A stretch of 64,000 bases of DNA from Streptomyces sp. CNH099 (GCA_000514715.1 AZWL01000013.1:1-64000); one strand, 5' to 3'. Shown: positions 1 to 9,185, counted from the first letter of the stretch. Made by a program: numbers and translations. Notes: generated by a model from the letters alone, not told the origin.

Positions 1-51
1 TCAACCCCGCAGCACAGAACCCCGGAAAAAAGAAAGGGTGGAACATCCACC

Positions 52-1065
52 TCACGGCCGGTCATGCAACTGGTCCCTCCAGAAATGGCAGGCGCTGCCC
101 CGCCCGGCGAGAGGGCGCCCCGCGTCGTCGGTCACCTCGTACAGCGGGGGCCGGTCGGTCCGGCAGACGTCCTGGGCGCGCGGGCAGCGGGGGTGGAAGG
201 GGCAGCCCGGGGGGATCGCGAGGAGGCTGGGCGGGGTGCCGCGGATGGCGCTCAGCTCCAGGCCCTTCTGGTCCAGCCGCGGGATGGAGTCCAGCAGCCC
301 GCGGGTGTACGGGTGGGCCGGCGCCTTGTAGAGGTCGTGCACGGGCGCCGTCTCCATGATCCGGCCCGCGTACATCACCGCGATCTTGTCGGCGACGTCC
401 GCGACCACGCCCAGGTCGTGGGTGATGAGGATGAGCCCCATCCCCGTCTCCTCGCGCAGCTCCGCCAGCAGGTCCATCACCTGCGCCTGCACGGTGACGT
501 CGAGGGCCGTCGTCGGCTCGTCCGCGATGATCAGCTCCGGGCCCAGCGCCAGCGCCATCGCGATCATGATGCGCTGCCGCATGCCGCCGGAGAACTGGTG
601 CGGATAGTCGTTCACGCGCGCCCGGGCGGCCGGGATCCGGACCCGCTCCATCAGTTCGATGGCCGCGGCCCTGGCCGCCGTCCGGCGCGCGCCGCGGTGG
701 ACGCGGAACATCTCGCCCAGCTGGAAGCCCACGCTCAGCACCGGGTTGAGCGACGACAGCGCGTCCTGGAAGATCATCGCCATCCGCTCGCCGCGCACCC
801 GGCGGCGCGCCTCGCGGCCCAGCGTCAGCAGGTCCTCGCCCTGGAAGAGCACCTGCCCGCCGGTGACGAACCCGGGCGGCGAGTCGAGAATGCCCATGAC
901 GGCCTGCGCGGTGACGGACTTGCCCGAGCCGGACTCGCCGAGCACCGCCAGCGTCTCGCCCGCCTCGACGCCGTACGAGACGCCGTTGACGGCCCTCGCC
1001 ACCCCTTCCCGGGTGCGGAACTCCACCGTCAGGTCGCGGACGTCGAGCAGCGCGGTCACGGGCAC
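52..1065 (-). CDS. Oligopeptide-type ABC importer ATPase (DppD/OppD)
   Basis: ATP-binding subunit that powers uptake of peptides or similar solutes on the cytoplasmic face of the membrane. The 337-aa protein shows Walker A (GESGSGKS), the signature FSGGMRQR and Walker B (LIIADEPTTALD) in order. It ends in the C-terminal extension typical of Opp/Dpp ATPases, with a CPFHPRC cysteine motif. The call rests on these motifs and on the two permeases and binding protein upstream. Its GTG start lies directly after the permease stop; a second in-frame GTG six bases on has a slightly better-placed GAGG, so the start is uncertain by two codons. A partner OppF ATPase would be expected next, and only about 50 bases remain before the window edge. 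The substrate cannot be told from sequence alone. Confidence 0.93.
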   Translation of the reverse strand: MPVTALLDVRDLTVEFRTREGVARAVNGVSYGVEAGETLAVLGESGSGKSVTAQAVMGILDSPPGFVTGGQVLFQGEDLLTLGREARRRVRGERMAMIFQDALSSLNPVLSVGFQLGEMFRVHRGARRTAARAAAIELMERVRIPAARARVNDYPHQFSGGMRQRIMIAMALALGPELIIADEPTTALDVTVQAQVMDLLAELREETGMGLILITHDLGVVADVADKIAVMYAGRIMETAPVHDLYKAPAHPYTRGLLDSIPRLDQKGLELSAIRGTPPSLLAIPPGCPFHPRCPRAQDVCRTDRPPLYEVTDDAGRPLAGRGSACHFWRDQLHDRP

Positions 1066-1066
1066 C

Positions 1067-2029
1067 TCACCTGAGCTTCGGGTCGAGCGCGTCGCGCACC
1101 GAGTCGCCGAGCATGATGAACGCCAGCACGGTCAGGCTCAGCGCCCCGGCCGGCCAGAGCAGGGCGTGCGGCGCGTTGCGGATCTGCTGGGAGGCGGTGG
1201 AGATGTCGCCGCCCCAGGAGATCGTCGGCGGCTTCAGGCCGACGCCGAGGAACGACAGGGTCGCCTCCAGCGCCACGTACGTGCCGAGCGCGATGGTGGC
1301 GACGACGATGATCGGCGCGACCGCGTTGGGCAGCACGTGCCGCAGCATGATGCGGCCGGTGGAGGCGCCGAGGGTGCGGGCGGCCTGCACGTAGTCGTTC
1401 TGCTTGGCCGTGATGACCGAGCCGCGCGCGATCCGCGCCACCTGCGGCCAGCCCAGCAGCACGATCAGCCCGATCACCGGCCAGACGGAGCCGCTCTTGA
1501 TCACGGAGAGGAAGACCAGGCCGCCCAGCAGCATCGGGATGCCGAAGAACACCTCGGTGAGCCGGGACAGGACGGCGTCGCCCCAGCCGCCGAAGTAGCC
1601 GGCGAGGCCGCCGAGGACGGTGCCGAGGAGGGCGGCGCCGAGGGTCGCCAGGGTGCAGACGGTCAGCGACGCGCGGGCGCCGTAGACGGTGCGGTTGTAG
1701 ACGTCGCAGCCCTGGCTGTCGAAGCCGAAGGGGTGGCCGGACTCGGCGCCGAGGTTGCGCTTGGCGATGTCGCAGTTGTACGGGCTGCCGCTGGCCACCA
1801 CGCTGGGCCACAGGGAGATGAAGATCAGGAAGAGGATGAGCAGCCCGGAGACGACGAAGACGGGGTTGCGGCGCAGGTCGTGCCAGGCGTCGGACCACAG
1901 GCTGCGGGCCGGCTGGTCCGTGGCGGCGGTGCCGTCGTGCTCGGCCTGCAGGACGTCGCTGCCGGGCAGCGTCTCCGCCTCCTGGGTCGCGAAGTCCGCC
2001 CGCTGCTTCTCCTCGTAGCGCTCAGGCAT
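1067..2029 (-). CDS. ABC importer permease, OppC/DppC type
   Basis: Inner-membrane permease of the peptide importer. The 320-aa protein has a cytoplasmic N-terminal arm of about 50 residues, a first membrane helix (VFVVSGLLILFLIFISLWP), an extracytoplasmic loop with two cysteines (NCD and GCDV), then the BPD_transp_1 block. The EAA-type motif, ARTLGASTGRIMLRHVLPN, is where the ATPase docks. It overlaps the upstream permease by eight bases, which suggests translational coupling, and is followed within one base by the ATPase. Length and loop cysteines are usual for actinobacterial OppC proteins. Substrate unknown. Confidence 0.93.
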   Translation of the reverse strand: MPERYEEKQRADFATQEAETLPGSDVLQAEHDGTAATDQPARSLWSDAWHDLRRNPVFVVSGLLILFLIFISLWPSVVASGSPYNCDIAKRNLGAESGHPFGFDSQGCDVYNRTVYGARASLTVCTLATLGAALLGTVLGGLAGYFGGWGDAVLSRLTEVFFGIPMLLGGLVFLSVIKSGSVWPVIGLIVLLGWPQVARIARGSVITAKQNDYVQAARTLGASTGRIMLRHVLPNAVAPIIVVATIALGTYVALEATLSFLGVGLKPPTISWGGDISTASQQIRNAPHALLWPAGALSLTVLAFIMLGDSVRDALDPKLR

Positions 2030-2945
2030 AGCGGATCCTGGGGTCGAGCACCGCGTACAACACGTCCACCAGCAGGTTCGCGAGCAGATAGACGATGACG
2101 AGGACGGTCACGAAGCCGACGACCGTGGGGGCGTTCTGCCGCAGGACGCCCTGCCAGAGCTGGTAGCCGACGCCCTGGATGTTGAAGATCCGCTCGGTGA
2201 CGATGGCGCCGCCCATGAGGTTGCCGATGTCGATGCCGAGGAAGGTCACGACGGGGATGAGGGAGTTGCGCAGCAGGTGGCGCACCGTGATGCGGCGGCG
2301 CGGCAGGCCCTTGGCGACGGCGGTGCGGACGTAGTCGGCGCGGGCGTTCTCGGCCACGGAGGTACGGGTCAGCCGCGTGGTGTACGCGAGCGACACCAGC
2401 GCCAGCACCACCGCCGGCAGGACCAGTTCGTTCCAGGGCGCCTCGGACGACACGGCGGGCTTGACCCAGCCCCACTTGACGCCGAGCAGGTACTGCAGCA
2501 CGTAGCCGGTGACGAACGTGGGGACGGAGATGACCACCAGCGTGACGAACAGCACGCCGGTGTCCACCGCCCGGCCGCGCCTGAGCCCGGAGACCACGCC
2601 GAGGGCGACGCCGATGACCATCTCGAAGAGCACGGCGAGCAGGGCGAGGCGGACGGTGATCGGCCACGCGTTGCGCATCAGGTCGAGCACCGGCTGGCCG
2701 TTGAACGCACGGCCGAAGTCGCCGGTGAAGATGTTGCCCATGTAGAGCACGTATTGCTGCCACAGGGGCTTGTCGAGGTTGAGGTCCCGGCGGATCTGCG
2801 CCGCGGTCGCCGGGTCGGGCGCCCGGTCGCCGAACATGGCGGCGACGGGGTCGCCGAGCGCGTACACCATGAAGAAGATCAGGAACGTCGTGCCGATGAA
2901 CACCGGGATCATCTGCAGCAGCCGCCGGATCACGTAGCGGCCCAT
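2022..2945 (-). CDS. ABC importer permease, OppB/DppB type
   Basis: First membrane permease of the importer. The 307-aa protein begins with the canonical OppB N terminus (MGRYVIRRLLQMIPVFIGTT), has about six hydrophobic segments, and carries the coupling motif VAKGLPRRRITVRHLLRNS. A strong GGAGGGG ribosome site sits five bases before the ATG. It follows the binding-protein gene by 45 bases and overlaps the next permease by eight. It forms the heterodimeric channel with the OppC protein. Confidence 0.94.
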   Translation of the reverse strand: MGRYVIRRLLQMIPVFIGTTFLIFFMVYALGDPVAAMFGDRAPDPATAAQIRRDLNLDKPLWQQYVLYMGNIFTGDFGRAFNGQPVLDLMRNAWPITVRLALLAVLFEMVIGVALGVVSGLRRGRAVDTGVLFVTLVVISVPTFVTGYVLQYLLGVKWGWVKPAVSSEAPWNELVLPAVVLALVSLAYTTRLTRTSVAENARADYVRTAVAKGLPRRRITVRHLLRNSLIPVVTFLGIDIGNLMGGAIVTERIFNIQGVGYQLWQGVLRQNAPTVVGFVTVLVIVYLLANLLVDVLYAVLDPRIRYA

Positions 2946-2990
2946 GGGCGCCCCTCCTCTCCTCGCGTGTCCGCTCCCTCCTCGCCGCGG

Positions 2991-4637
2991 CTAGTCGACC
3001 CGGATCGCCGGGTAGTTCGGCACGCTGAAGGGGTCGAGCATGACGTCGGAGACCCGGTCGGAGTGGCCGGCGATGCCGTTCTGGTACCACAGCGGGATCG
3101 CCGGCACGTCCTCGGCGAGCAGCCGCTCCGCGTCCTTGTACTTCTCGACGGCCGCGGCGGTGTCCTCGGCGGCGTTGGCCTGGTCGACGAGGTCGTCGAA
3201 CTTCTTGTTGCTGTACTCGCCGTCGTTGGAGGACGCGCCGGTGTAGTACGTGGGCGCGAGGAAGTTCTCGATCAGCGGGTAGTCCATCTGCCAGCCGGAG
3301 CGGAACGGGCCCGTGAACTCCCGGTCCACGACCTGGGAGCGGAAGTCCGCGAAGGTGCCGACCGGGTTGACGACGCAGGCGTTCTCCTTGTCCAGCGTCT
3401 TGTTGATGCTGTTGCAGACCGCGTCCATCCACTCCTTGTGGGAGCCGGTGTCGACGTTGGAGGAGATCGTCAGCCTGCCGCCGGGGAAGCCGCCGGCGTC
3501 CTCGATCAGCTTCCGGGCCTGCTTCGGGTCGTACTCGCACAGGTCGCCGCAGATCGTGTCGTCGAAGCCGCCCTTCTCGCCGATGACCGGGGAGGTCCAG
3601 TCCTTGGCGGGGATGCGGGTGTCGTTGTAGATCTGCTCGGTGATCGCCTCGCGGTCGATCGCCATGGAGACGCCGCGGCGCAGGTCGGCCTTGTCGTCGC
3701 CGCCCCAGCCCTTGTCGTAGAGCGGGAAGGCGAGGGTCTGGATGATGCCGGCCTCCTGGTTGATGAAGCGGTCGCCGAGGTCGCTCTCGGCGTTGGCGAG
3801 CTGGCCGGCGGGCAGTTCGTCGGAGACGTCGAGGTTGCCGGCCTGCAGGTCGGTGTAGGCCGTGTTCTGGTCGGTGTAGACCTTCAGCTCGATGCCGTCG
3901 TTCTGGGGCTTGTCGTCGCCCTTGTACTTCTCGTTCCTGACGAGCTTCATGGACGAGCCCTTGGAGTACGAGTCGATCTTGTACGGGCCGTTGCCGATGG
4001 GCTTGTCGAGGTACGCGTCGTGGTTGTCGAAGAACGCCTGCGGGAGCGGCGCGAAGGCCGGGTAGCCGAGGGTGTCGGGCCAGATGGACAGCTTCTGCGA
4101 CAGCTTGACGGTGAACGTCCGGTCGTCGACGACCTTCAGCCCGGAGAGCTTCTGCGCGCTCGGCTGGGCGCCCGCGTCGGTCGGATGGACCTCGTCGTAG
4201 CCGTCGATGTACCTGAAGAAGCTGCTGTTGACCTGCTGGTTCTTGATGTTGGCGGCGTAGTTCCAGGCGTCCACGAAGGACTTGGAGGTGACCGGCTCGC
4301 CGTTGCTGAACCGGTGGCCCTTCTTGACCTTGACGGTCCAGTTCTGCTGGTCGTCGCTCTCGATGGACTCGGCGAGCATGTTCTGCGGCTCGGCGGTCTC
4401 CGGGTCGTACACGACCAGCCCGCGGGTGATGAGCTTGAGGACCTTGCCGCCCTGGACCTCGTTGACGTTCGCCGGCTCCAGCGGGTTCTGCGGGTCGCCC
4501 CACTGCGCGGTGACGATGTCGTCGCCGCCGTCGCCCGACGAACCGCCGCCGTCGCCGCTGTCGCTGCCGCAGCCGGTCGCGGCGAGCGCGGCGCAGACGA
4601 CGCAGGCGGTCCACGAGGCGCGCGTGGCTCGGCGCAT
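2991..4637 (-). CDS. Peptide ABC transporter substrate-binding lipoprotein (SBP_bac_5)
   Basis: Extracellular lipid-anchored receptor that delivers substrate to the adjacent permeases. The start at 4637 (MRRATRASW) is preferred over an ATG seven codons upstream because a GGGAGG site lies five bases before it. The mature lipoprotein begins at the cysteine of the lipobox (LAATGC), followed by a Ser/Gly/Asp linker. The SBP_bac_5 fold is recognisable from FTVKLSQKLSIWPD, the GNGPYKIDSYSKG segment and the late YPLIENFLAP region. The length (548 aa) is normal. As the first gene of the operon it follows a perfect palindrome that probably controls all four genes. Confidence 0.92.
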   Translation of the reverse strand: MRRATRASWTACVVCAALAATGCGSDSGDGGGSSGDGGDDIVTAQWGDPQNPLEPANVNEVQGGKVLKLITRGLVVYDPETAEPQNMLAESIESDDQQNWTVKVKKGHRFSNGEPVTSKSFVDAWNYAANIKNQQVNSSFFRYIDGYDEVHPTDAGAQPSAQKLSGLKVVDDRTFTVKLSQKLSIWPDTLGYPAFAPLPQAFFDNHDAYLDKPIGNGPYKIDSYSKGSSMKLVRNEKYKGDDKPQNDGIELKVYTDQNTAYTDLQAGNLDVSDELPAGQLANAESDLGDRFINQEAGIIQTLAFPLYDKGWGGDDKADLRRGVSMAIDREAITEQIYNDTRIPAKDWTSPVIGEKGGFDDTICGDLCEYDPKQARKLIEDAGGFPGGRLTISSNVDTGSHKEWMDAVCNSINKTLDKENACVVNPVGTFADFRSQVVDREFTGPFRSGWQMDYPLIENFLAPTYYTGASSNDGEYSNKKFDDLVDQANAAEDTAAAVEKYKDAERLLAEDVPAIPLWYQNGIAGHSDRVSDVMLDPFSVPNYPAIRVD

Positions 4638-4659
4638 GGCTGCCTCCCAAGATCCCAAG

Positions 4660-4675
4660 TGTCACTTAAGTGACA
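4660..4675. promoter_or_regulatory. Perfect 16-bp palindrome, candidate operator of the opp-like operon
   Basis: TGTCACTTAAGTGACA is its own reverse complement and lies 22 bases before the ATG of the binding-protein gene, in an AT-rich pocket of a very GC-rich region. The position fits an operator over the 5' leader or early transcribed region. The regulator is not identified and no regulator gene is adjacent. Confidence 0.6.
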
Positions 4676-4777
4676 TAAGACCCCATAAGAGAATCCCGCG
4701 CTTCCGGTGGCACGCCATCGGGTGACCACAACCCCCCGGATGGCCCGAGCCGCGCGCCGGCCGGGACGGCACCGTCC

Positions 4778-4848
4778 TCAGGCCCCCACGCGCTCGCGGC
4801 CGTCCAGCACCGGGTTCGGCGTGGGCTCACCGTCCCGGCAGAACCCGG
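4778..4848 (-). pseudogene. Decayed duplicate of the typA 3' end
   Basis: Read leftward this stretch encodes GFCRDGEPTPN, a gap, then PVLDGRERVGA and a stop. It parallels the TypA tail, EFCRDGECVEV to KVVLDGRERARA. Positions 4790-4811 match 4939-4960 of typA exactly over 22 bases, and 4826-4844 match 5002-5020 with two differences. The middle of the copied segment is shortened. There is no start or room for a domain, so it is a remnant of a local tandem duplication just downstream of the intact gene. Confidence 0.7.
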
Positions 4849-4905
4849 CGACACGCCCCCCGCGCCGAAGCCACCGGCCCCCTCCCACCGCGCCCGCCGC
4901 AGGCG

Positions 4906-6780
4906 TTACGCGTGCTTCGCCCGCGAGGCCGCCCGCGCGCGCTCGCGGCCGTCCAGCACCACCTTGCGGATCCGCACCGTGTCCGGCGTGACCTCCACGC
5001 ACTCGCCGTCGCGGCAGAACTCCAGCGACTGCTCCAGCGACAGCTTCCGCGGCGGGACGATCGACTCGGCGATGTCCGCCGTGGAGGACCGGACGTTGCT
5101 GAGCTTCTTCTCCTTGGTGATGTTGACGTCCATGTCGTCGGAGCGGGAGTTCTCCCCGACGATCATGCCCTCGTACACCTCCGTGCCCGGCTCCACGAAC
5201 AGCGTCCCGCGCTCCTGCAGGTTCGTCATCGCGAACGCCGTCACCACGCCCGTCCGGTCCGCGACCAGCGAGCCGCTGCTGCGCGTACGCAGCTCGCCGA
5301 CCCACGGCTCGTGGCCCTCGAAGATCGAGTGCGCGATGCCCGTGCCGCGGGTCTGCGTCAGGAACTCCGTACGGAAGCCGATGAGCCCGCGCGACGGCAC
5401 GACGAACTCCATCCGGACCCAGCCGGAGCCGTGGTTCGTCATCGTCTCCATCCGGCCCTTGCGGGCCGCGAGGAGCTGCGTGATCGCGCCGAGGTGCTCC
5501 TCCGGGGCGTCGATCGTCATCCGCTCGACGGGCTCGTGGACCTTGCCGTCGACCTCCTTGGTGACCACCTCGGGCTTGCCGACGGTCAGCTCGAAGCCCT
5601 CCCGGCGCATCGTCTCCACCAGGATGGCCAGCGCCAGCTCACCGCGGCCCTGCACCTCCCAGGTGTCCGGCCGCTCGGTGGGCAGCACGCGCAGCGACAC
5701 GTTGCCCACCAGCTCGCGGTCGAGGCGGTCCTTGACCAGCCGCGCGGTCACCTTGTGCCCCTTGCCGCCCTTGCCCACCAGCGGCGAGTTGTTCGTCCCG
5801 ATCGTCATCGAGATCGCCGGCTCGTCCACGGTGATCAGCGGCAGCGCGACCGGGTCCTCCGGGTCCGCGAGCGTCTCGCCGATCATGATGTCGGCGATGC
5901 CGGCGACCGCGCAGATGTCCCCCGGCCCGGCCAGCTGCGCGGGCCGGCGGGTGAGCGCGTCGGTCATCATCAGCTCGGAGATCCGGACGTTCTGCACGGT
6001 GCCGTCGCGCTTGATCCACGCCACCGTCTGCCCCTTCTTCAGCTCGCCCTGCTCCACGCGCAGCAGCGCGATGCGGCCGAGGAAGTTGTCGGCGTCGAGG
6101 TTCGTCACGTGCGCCTGCAGCGGGGCGCCCTCGTCGTACGACGGGGCGGGCACGTGGTCCAGCACGGTGGTGAAGAACGGCTCCAGGCTGTCGCTGTCCG
6201 CCGGCACCGTGCCGTCCTCCGGCTGGGTCAGCGAGGCGACGCCGTCGCGGGCGCAGGCGTAGACGATCGGGAACTCGATCTGCTCCTCGTCCGCGTCGAG
6301 GTCGAGGAAGAGGTCGTACGTGTCGTCCACGACCTCGGAGATCCGCGAGTCGGGCCGGTCCGTCTTGTTGATGCACAGGATCACCGGCAGCCGCGCCTGC
6401 AGCGCCTTGCGCAGCACGAACCGCGTCTGCGGCAGCGGCCCCTCCGAGGCGTCCACCAGCAGCACGACGGCGTCGACCATGGACAGCCCGCGCTCGACCT
6501 CACCGCCGAAGTCGGCGTGGCCGGGGGTGTCGATGATGTTGATGACGACCGGTTCCCCGCCGCCCTTGGGGTGGTACCTGACCGCGGTGTTCTTCGCGAG
6601 AATGGTGATGCCCTTCTCGCGTTCCAGGTCGCCGGTGTCCATGACCCGGTCGTCGACGGACTGCAGCTGGTGCTCGGCGAAGGCGCCGGCCTGCTTGAGC
6701 ATGGCGTCGACCAGGGTGGTCTTGCCGTGGTCGACGTGGGCGACGATGGCGACGTTGCGGATGTCCTGGCGCGTCGGCAT
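4906..6780 (-). CDS. typA: Translational GTPase TypA/BipA
   Basis: Ribosome-associated GTPase of the EF-G/LepA group, involved in ribosome biogenesis and stress adaptation. The protein starts MPTRQDIRNVAIVAHVDHGK; this start (6780) is chosen over an ATG 48 bases upstream because the family begins here. G1 (AHVDHGKTTL), G2 (KGITILAKNTAV), G3 (DTPGHADFGGEV) and G4 (NKTDRPDSR) are all present, followed by the beta-barrel, EF-G-like and BipA C-terminal domains (NVRSSTADIAE, LEQSLEFCRDGE). About 624 aa, full length. It is a single-gene unit flanked by same-strand transporter genes. A broken copy of its tail lies downstream. Confidence 0.97.
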   Translation of the reverse strand: MPTRQDIRNVAIVAHVDHGKTTLVDAMLKQAGAFAEHQLQSVDDRVMDTGDLEREKGITILAKNTAVRYHPKGGGEPVVINIIDTPGHADFGGEVERGLSMVDAVVLLVDASEGPLPQTRFVLRKALQARLPVILCINKTDRPDSRISEVVDDTYDLFLDLDADEEQIEFPIVYACARDGVASLTQPEDGTVPADSDSLEPFFTTVLDHVPAPSYDEGAPLQAHVTNLDADNFLGRIALLRVEQGELKKGQTVAWIKRDGTVQNVRISELMMTDALTRRPAQLAGPGDICAVAGIADIMIGETLADPEDPVALPLITVDEPAISMTIGTNNSPLVGKGGKGHKVTARLVKDRLDRELVGNVSLRVLPTERPDTWEVQGRGELALAILVETMRREGFELTVGKPEVVTKEVDGKVHEPVERMTIDAPEEHLGAITQLLAARKGRMETMTNHGSGWVRMEFVVPSRGLIGFRTEFLTQTRGTGIAHSIFEGHEPWVGELRTRSSGSLVADRTGVVTAFAMTNLQERGTLFVEPGTEVYEGMIVGENSRSDDMDVNITKEKKLSNVRSSTADIAESIVPPRKLSLEQSLEFCRDGECVEVTPDTVRIRKVVLDGRERARAASRAKHA

Positions 6781-6905
6781 GGCTGGGCGGTGCTCCCGGG
6801 CTAGAAGGGGTTCTGCCGGGCGAATCAACCACGGCCGTCCCTATCGTACGGGCCCGCCCCGGCCCCACCCCCCGGGCAGCCCCCCACCCCGCCGAACGGC
6901 CCACA

Positions 6906-6930
6906 CGCCCCCGCCCGGCGCCGGGGGCGG
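6906..6930 (-). terminator. GC-rich hairpin after the lone peptide-binding gene
   Basis: GCCCCC at 6907-6912 pairs with GGGGGC at 6923-6928 around a CGGCGCCG core. It lies 15-40 bases past the stop of the leftward binding-protein gene. No T-run follows, as is common for Streptomyces hairpin terminators. Confidence 0.45.
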
Positions 6931-6944
6931 AGGCGGCCGGTTCG

Positions 6945-9185
6945 TCAGTTGCGGTAGCCGATGTCCTGGTACCGGGGGGTGGCGAAGCCGAAGGCGCCGG
7001 CGTTGGCGAGGTCGCGGTCCGTGGCGACCAGCTCCGGGCGCTGGTAGAGCGGGACCGAGCCGGCCGCCGCCCAGATGCGGGCGTCGGCGCGGGTCAGCAG
7101 CTCCCGCGACGCCTCCTCGTCCAGCTCGGAGACCGCCTGGTCGAAGAGCTGGTCGATCTCGTCGGTGCCGACCCGGGTGTAGTTCTGTTCGACGACCAGG
7201 GAGCCGTCGGGGGACGGCACGGGCTTGGCGTAGATGGGGCGGGCGTCGGTGGCGGGGTAGGGGGTGCCGGGCCAGGAGTAGAGCGCGAGGTCGTACTCGC
7301 CGGCCGCGACGTAGTCCTCGAAGTAGCCGGGCTCCCCGGCCTCCACGACCTCGGTCCGTACGCCGATGTTGTCCAGCATCTTCACCACCCGCGCGGCCAC
7401 CGACCGCAGCTGCTCCGTGCCCCGCCCCTCCGGCACCACGAAGCGGAGCGTCAGGGGCTTGCCGTCCTTGACGAACGGCCGCTGCCGCGGCGGCTGCGCC
7501 ACGCTCGACTCCCGCTCCACCAGCGCCGCGCGCACCCGCTCGGCCGCCCGCACGGCCTTCTTGTACGGCTTCGAGGACTTGCCGTGCTTCGCGGCGGCCT
7601 CCGCCACCCCGGCCTGCCGGTCCAGCGCGAGGTGCTGCGCCTGCGCCGGCTGCGCGGCCGACAGCGGCAGGTCGTACGTCGGCAGCGCCGCGCCGGCCGG
7701 CTTGTCGTCGCCGGAGTCGGTCCCGGACGCGCCGTCGGCCCGGTCGCGGCCGTTCCCGTTCCCGGCGTCCCTCGCCTCCGCCTCCTCCGACCGCGGGCCG
7801 CCCTTCCAGCCCGCCTCGGCCAGCATCTCCTGCGCGGCGACCACGTCCTGCGAGCCGAGCGCGGCGCTCTGGTCGCTGTAGCCGGGCTGGCCGGGCAGCA
7901 GCAGGTGGCTGCCCAGCGGCTTCGCGGGCAGGCCGTGCGGGCCGAGGACGCTGCGCGCCAGGGTGCCGCGGTCCACCGCGCGGGCCACGGCGCGGCGTAC
8001 CCGTTCGTCGGCGAGCGGTCCGGTGCTGCCGTTGAGCGCGAGCTGCGTGTACGCGGGCTCCAGCGCCCGGTGCACCTTGTACGGGCGCGGGCCGGCCTTC
8101 GGCAGGGTGACCCTGTCCGCCGGCTTGCCGTCCTGGGCCCGGTCGGGCCTGGCGACCTGCACCGTGGCCTTCGCGGCCGCCGCGGCGCGGGCGGCCTCCA
8201 GGGCCTCGTCCCGTTCGACGGCGGCGATGTCGAGGCGGTCGGCGGCGAGCGCCTGCTCGCGCGCGCTGCCGCGCGGCACCTCCTCGAAGACCAGCCGGTC
8301 GAGCAGGGCCCGGTCGCCCCACCAGCGGGGGTTGCGGACGAGGGTCACCGACTCCACGTCGTCCGCGGCGTTCTCGTCCCACTTCCCCTTCTTCCCGCCG
8401 TCCTTCTTCTCGTCCCTCTTCTTCCCGTCCTTGTACTCCTTGCTCTTCTTCCCGTTCTTCTTCGCCTTCTTCTTCTCCTTCTTCTCCTTCTTCTTCTCCT
8501 TCTTCTTCTCCTCGACGTCCTTGATCATGAACGGACCCGCGATCTCCGGCAGCCCCGTCCGCGACGCGTCGTTGAACGCCTCCGGAGTCTTCGTCACGCT
8601 CATCGGGTACAGCGGCGAGAACAGCGCCTCCCAGTCCGCGTACGGCTCGTCGAAGACGACCTCCACCTCGCCCGGCTCCGCGCCGGCCGACACCGACTCG
8701 ATCCGGTCGTACCCGGCGTTGCGCGCCGTCCAGTACGCGGTGTCCTCGCCGTTCAGCGCCAGCCACTGGGCCTCGAAGTCCTCCGGCCCGATCGGCCGCC
8801 CGTCGCTCCACACCGCCCTGGGGTTCAGCCGGTAGACGACCCGCTGCTCGGGGGCGCGCTCCACGACCTCCGCGCTCTGCAGGTAGTCCGGGTCGGCCGT
8901 CGGGCGGCCGCGCTCGTCGAGGGTGAACAGCCGCGGCAGCACGGCGCCCGCAACGTGGTCGGTCGCCTCGCCCGCGTCGGCCTGGAAGACGTTGAACGTC
9001 TCCGGCGCCTCGTCGACGGCCCAGCGGACCGTGCCCCCGGGCCGGAGCTGCTCGCGCGAGACGGCGGTCACGTCGTGTACGGCGGCGGCCGCGTCGTCCG
9101 GGGAGGTGTCGCAGGCCGCCAGGGGCAGCGTGACGCCCGCCGCGATCAGCACGGCGGCGTACCGCCCGCGACTGTGAAGGGACAT
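6945..9185 (-). CDS. Solitary peptide-binding lipoprotein with a lysine-rich insertion
   Basis: SBP_bac_5-family extracellular lipoprotein. The start at 9185 (MSLHSRGRYAAVLIAAG) has a GGAGG site eight bases upstream and gives a clean signal peptide with lipobox LPLAAC. Length is about 746 aa, roughly 200 longer than usual. The excess comes from two low-complexity insertions. One, at residues about 225-269, consists mostly of Lys and Glu. The other, an acidic Gly/Asp/Arg stretch, lies near residue 460. The first falls inside the normally short loop between AGPFMIKD and the SVTLVRNPRWW motif. No permease or ATPase genes are next to it, so it either serves a distant transporter or has another role. 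TVRWAVDEAPETFNVF is the family's N-terminal motif. Confidence 0.85.
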   Translation of the reverse strand: MSLHSRGRYAAVLIAAGVTLPLAACDTSPDDAAAAVHDVTAVSREQLRPGGTVRWAVDEAPETFNVFQADAGEATDHVAGAVLPRLFTLDERGRPTADPDYLQSAEVVERAPEQRVVYRLNPRAVWSDGRPIGPEDFEAQWLALNGEDTAYWTARNAGYDRIESVSAGAEPGEVEVVFDEPYADWEALFSPLYPMSVTKTPEAFNDASRTGLPEIAGPFMIKDVEEKKKEKKKEKKEKKKAKKNGKKSKEYKDGKKRDEKKDGGKKGKWDENAADDVESVTLVRNPRWWGDRALLDRLVFEEVPRGSAREQALAADRLDIAAVERDEALEAARAAAAAKATVQVARPDRAQDGKPADRVTLPKAGPRPYKVHRALEPAYTQLALNGSTGPLADERVRRAVARAVDRGTLARSVLGPHGLPAKPLGSHLLLPGQPGYSDQSAALGSQDVVAAQEMLAEAGWKGGPRSEEAEARDAGNGNGRDRADGASGTDSGDDKPAGAALPTYDLPLSAAQPAQAQHLALDRQAGVAEAAAKHGKSSKPYKKAVRAAERVRAALVERESSVAQPPRQRPFVKDGKPLTLRFVVPEGRGTEQLRSVAARVVKMLDNIGVRTEVVEAGEPGYFEDYVAAGEYDLALYSWPGTPYPATDARPIYAKPVPSPDGSLVVEQNYTRVGTDEIDQLFDQAVSELDEEASRELLTRADARIWAAAGSVPLYQRPELVATDRDLANAGAFGFATPRYQDIGYRN

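Noticed and set aside
1825..4665. A very long Arg/Pro-rich open frame on the minus strand across three transporter genes
   Set aside because: It runs in another frame of the opp-like genes. High GC keeps such frames open; the protein is low-complexity and has no family motif.
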